The translations under genes and the position numbers were made by a program. DNA of 14,275 nucleotides, taken from assembly GCA_964392415.1 (NCBI GenBank), contig CAYMPL010000051.1:1-14275 (forward strand). Reading direction: 5' to 3'. The notes under the pieces are model-generated. The model worked only from the letters and a program-made list of their open reading frames with translations, was not told the origin of the DNA and did not search any database. Every line of letters starts with the position of its first letter. Position 1 is the stretch's first letter. Origin of the DNA: CAYJMQ01 sp964392415 (lineage in GTDB: Bacteria > Bdellovibrionota > JACOXK01 > 2-02-FULL-40-11). Shown piece after piece: positions 14,039 through 14,275 of this stretch.

Positions 14039-14145
14039 GAGCCACACTCCACAACGACCGTTGCCAATCTTCTTGACAATAATTCTTTCAATATTTTATG
14101 ACTGATTCGATCTCTCACTAACAGTTGGGGTAAAGTTTGTTCCAA
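14035..14145 (-). CDS. Possible small ORF coupled to the DegT-like gene
   Basis: Just upstream of the DegT-like gene the minus strand has 36 codons from TTG 14145 to a TGA that overlaps the GTG start as GTGA. Its product would be leucine- and arginine-rich, with RISHKILKELLSRRLATVVV and a final ECGS. An in-frame stop lies two codons before the TTG. It could be a real leader peptide, the 3' remnant of a larger gene that has lost its 5' part, or chance. The remaining bases to the window end (14146-14275) are AT-rich with no gene, repeat or convincing promoter that I can support. Confidence 0.25.
   Translation of the reverse strand: MEQTLPQLLVRDRISHKILKELLSRRLATVVVECGS
14047..14050 (-). promoter_or_regulatory. 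Shine-Dalgarno deciding the GTG start at 14038
   Basis: GGAG on the minus strand lies eight bases upstream of GTG at 14038, a normal spacing, and only touches the alternative GTG at 14047. This favours the shorter protein. Confidence 0.5.
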
Positions 14146-14275
14146 TCTTTTTTACTCAAAAAATTAAAGTATCTTTTTCAAAAATTCAACGAAGACCTTC
14201 TCGCCATCTTATTCATAACGGCTATTATTCTTTTCGGTTATCATGAAATTTTTTTGGGCGCAAACTTTTTTACAT

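Noticed and set aside
14243..14275. Plus-strand ATG opening a frame to the right edge
   Set aside because: Only eleven codons, no Shine-Dalgarno, and no protein-like signal.

Overview
This window is a draft-assembly fragment (it carries a 10-base run of N) from what is probably an uncultivated Gram-negative bacterium. The nucleotide-sugar genes, Sec-type signal peptides and moderately AT-rich sequence fit that, but nothing here fixes the phylum. The signal-peptide protein near 7.8 kb faintly recalls Omnitrophota-type exported proteins, and this is only an impression. Gene density is high and no gap between genes exceeds 300 bases.

Left third (1-2.2 kb, all minus strand): a compact chain of six small genes with overlaps or an 11-base gap. 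It begins with a basic antitoxin-like protein and an AbiEii-type nucleotidyltransferase, continues with two unrecognised small proteins of similar layout, and ends with a TumE-TumA toxin-antitoxin pair. A -35/-10 pair lies directly in front of the first gene. At the far left edge is a dense palindromic operator/promoter pointing out of the window. Next come a NADAR-family (YbiA-like) N-glycosidase with a signal peptide (2225-2995) and, divergently, a B12-binding-type radical SAM protein (3085-4434).

Middle (4.5-8.3 kb): a two-gene minus-strand operon for a SPASM-type radical SAM protein and a membrane-anchored family 2 glycosyltransferase. It is followed by a plus-strand HepT-MntA (HEPN/MNT) toxin-antitoxin pair with all diagnostic motifs, an interspersed repeat, and a signal-peptide protein broken by one frameshift near 8101.

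Right part (8.3-14.1 kb, all minus strand): six genes with abutting, overlapping or short junctions. In transcription order they are a DegT-fold enzyme in which histidine replaces the PLP lysine (ColD-like 3-dehydratase), an NAD-dependent sugar epimerase/reductase interrupted by the N gap, an HddC-type heptose-1-phosphate guanylyltransferase, a GDP-fucose-synthase-like reductase, a GDP-mannose-4,6-dehydratase-like enzyme, and an HddA-type heptose-7-phosphate kinase. Together these best fit synthesis of a GDP-activated 6-deoxy- or 3,6-dideoxy-heptose for a surface polysaccharide. GmhA and GmhB, which would be needed upstream, are not in the window. The kinase carries a G9 tract near its 5' end that could make it phase-variable.
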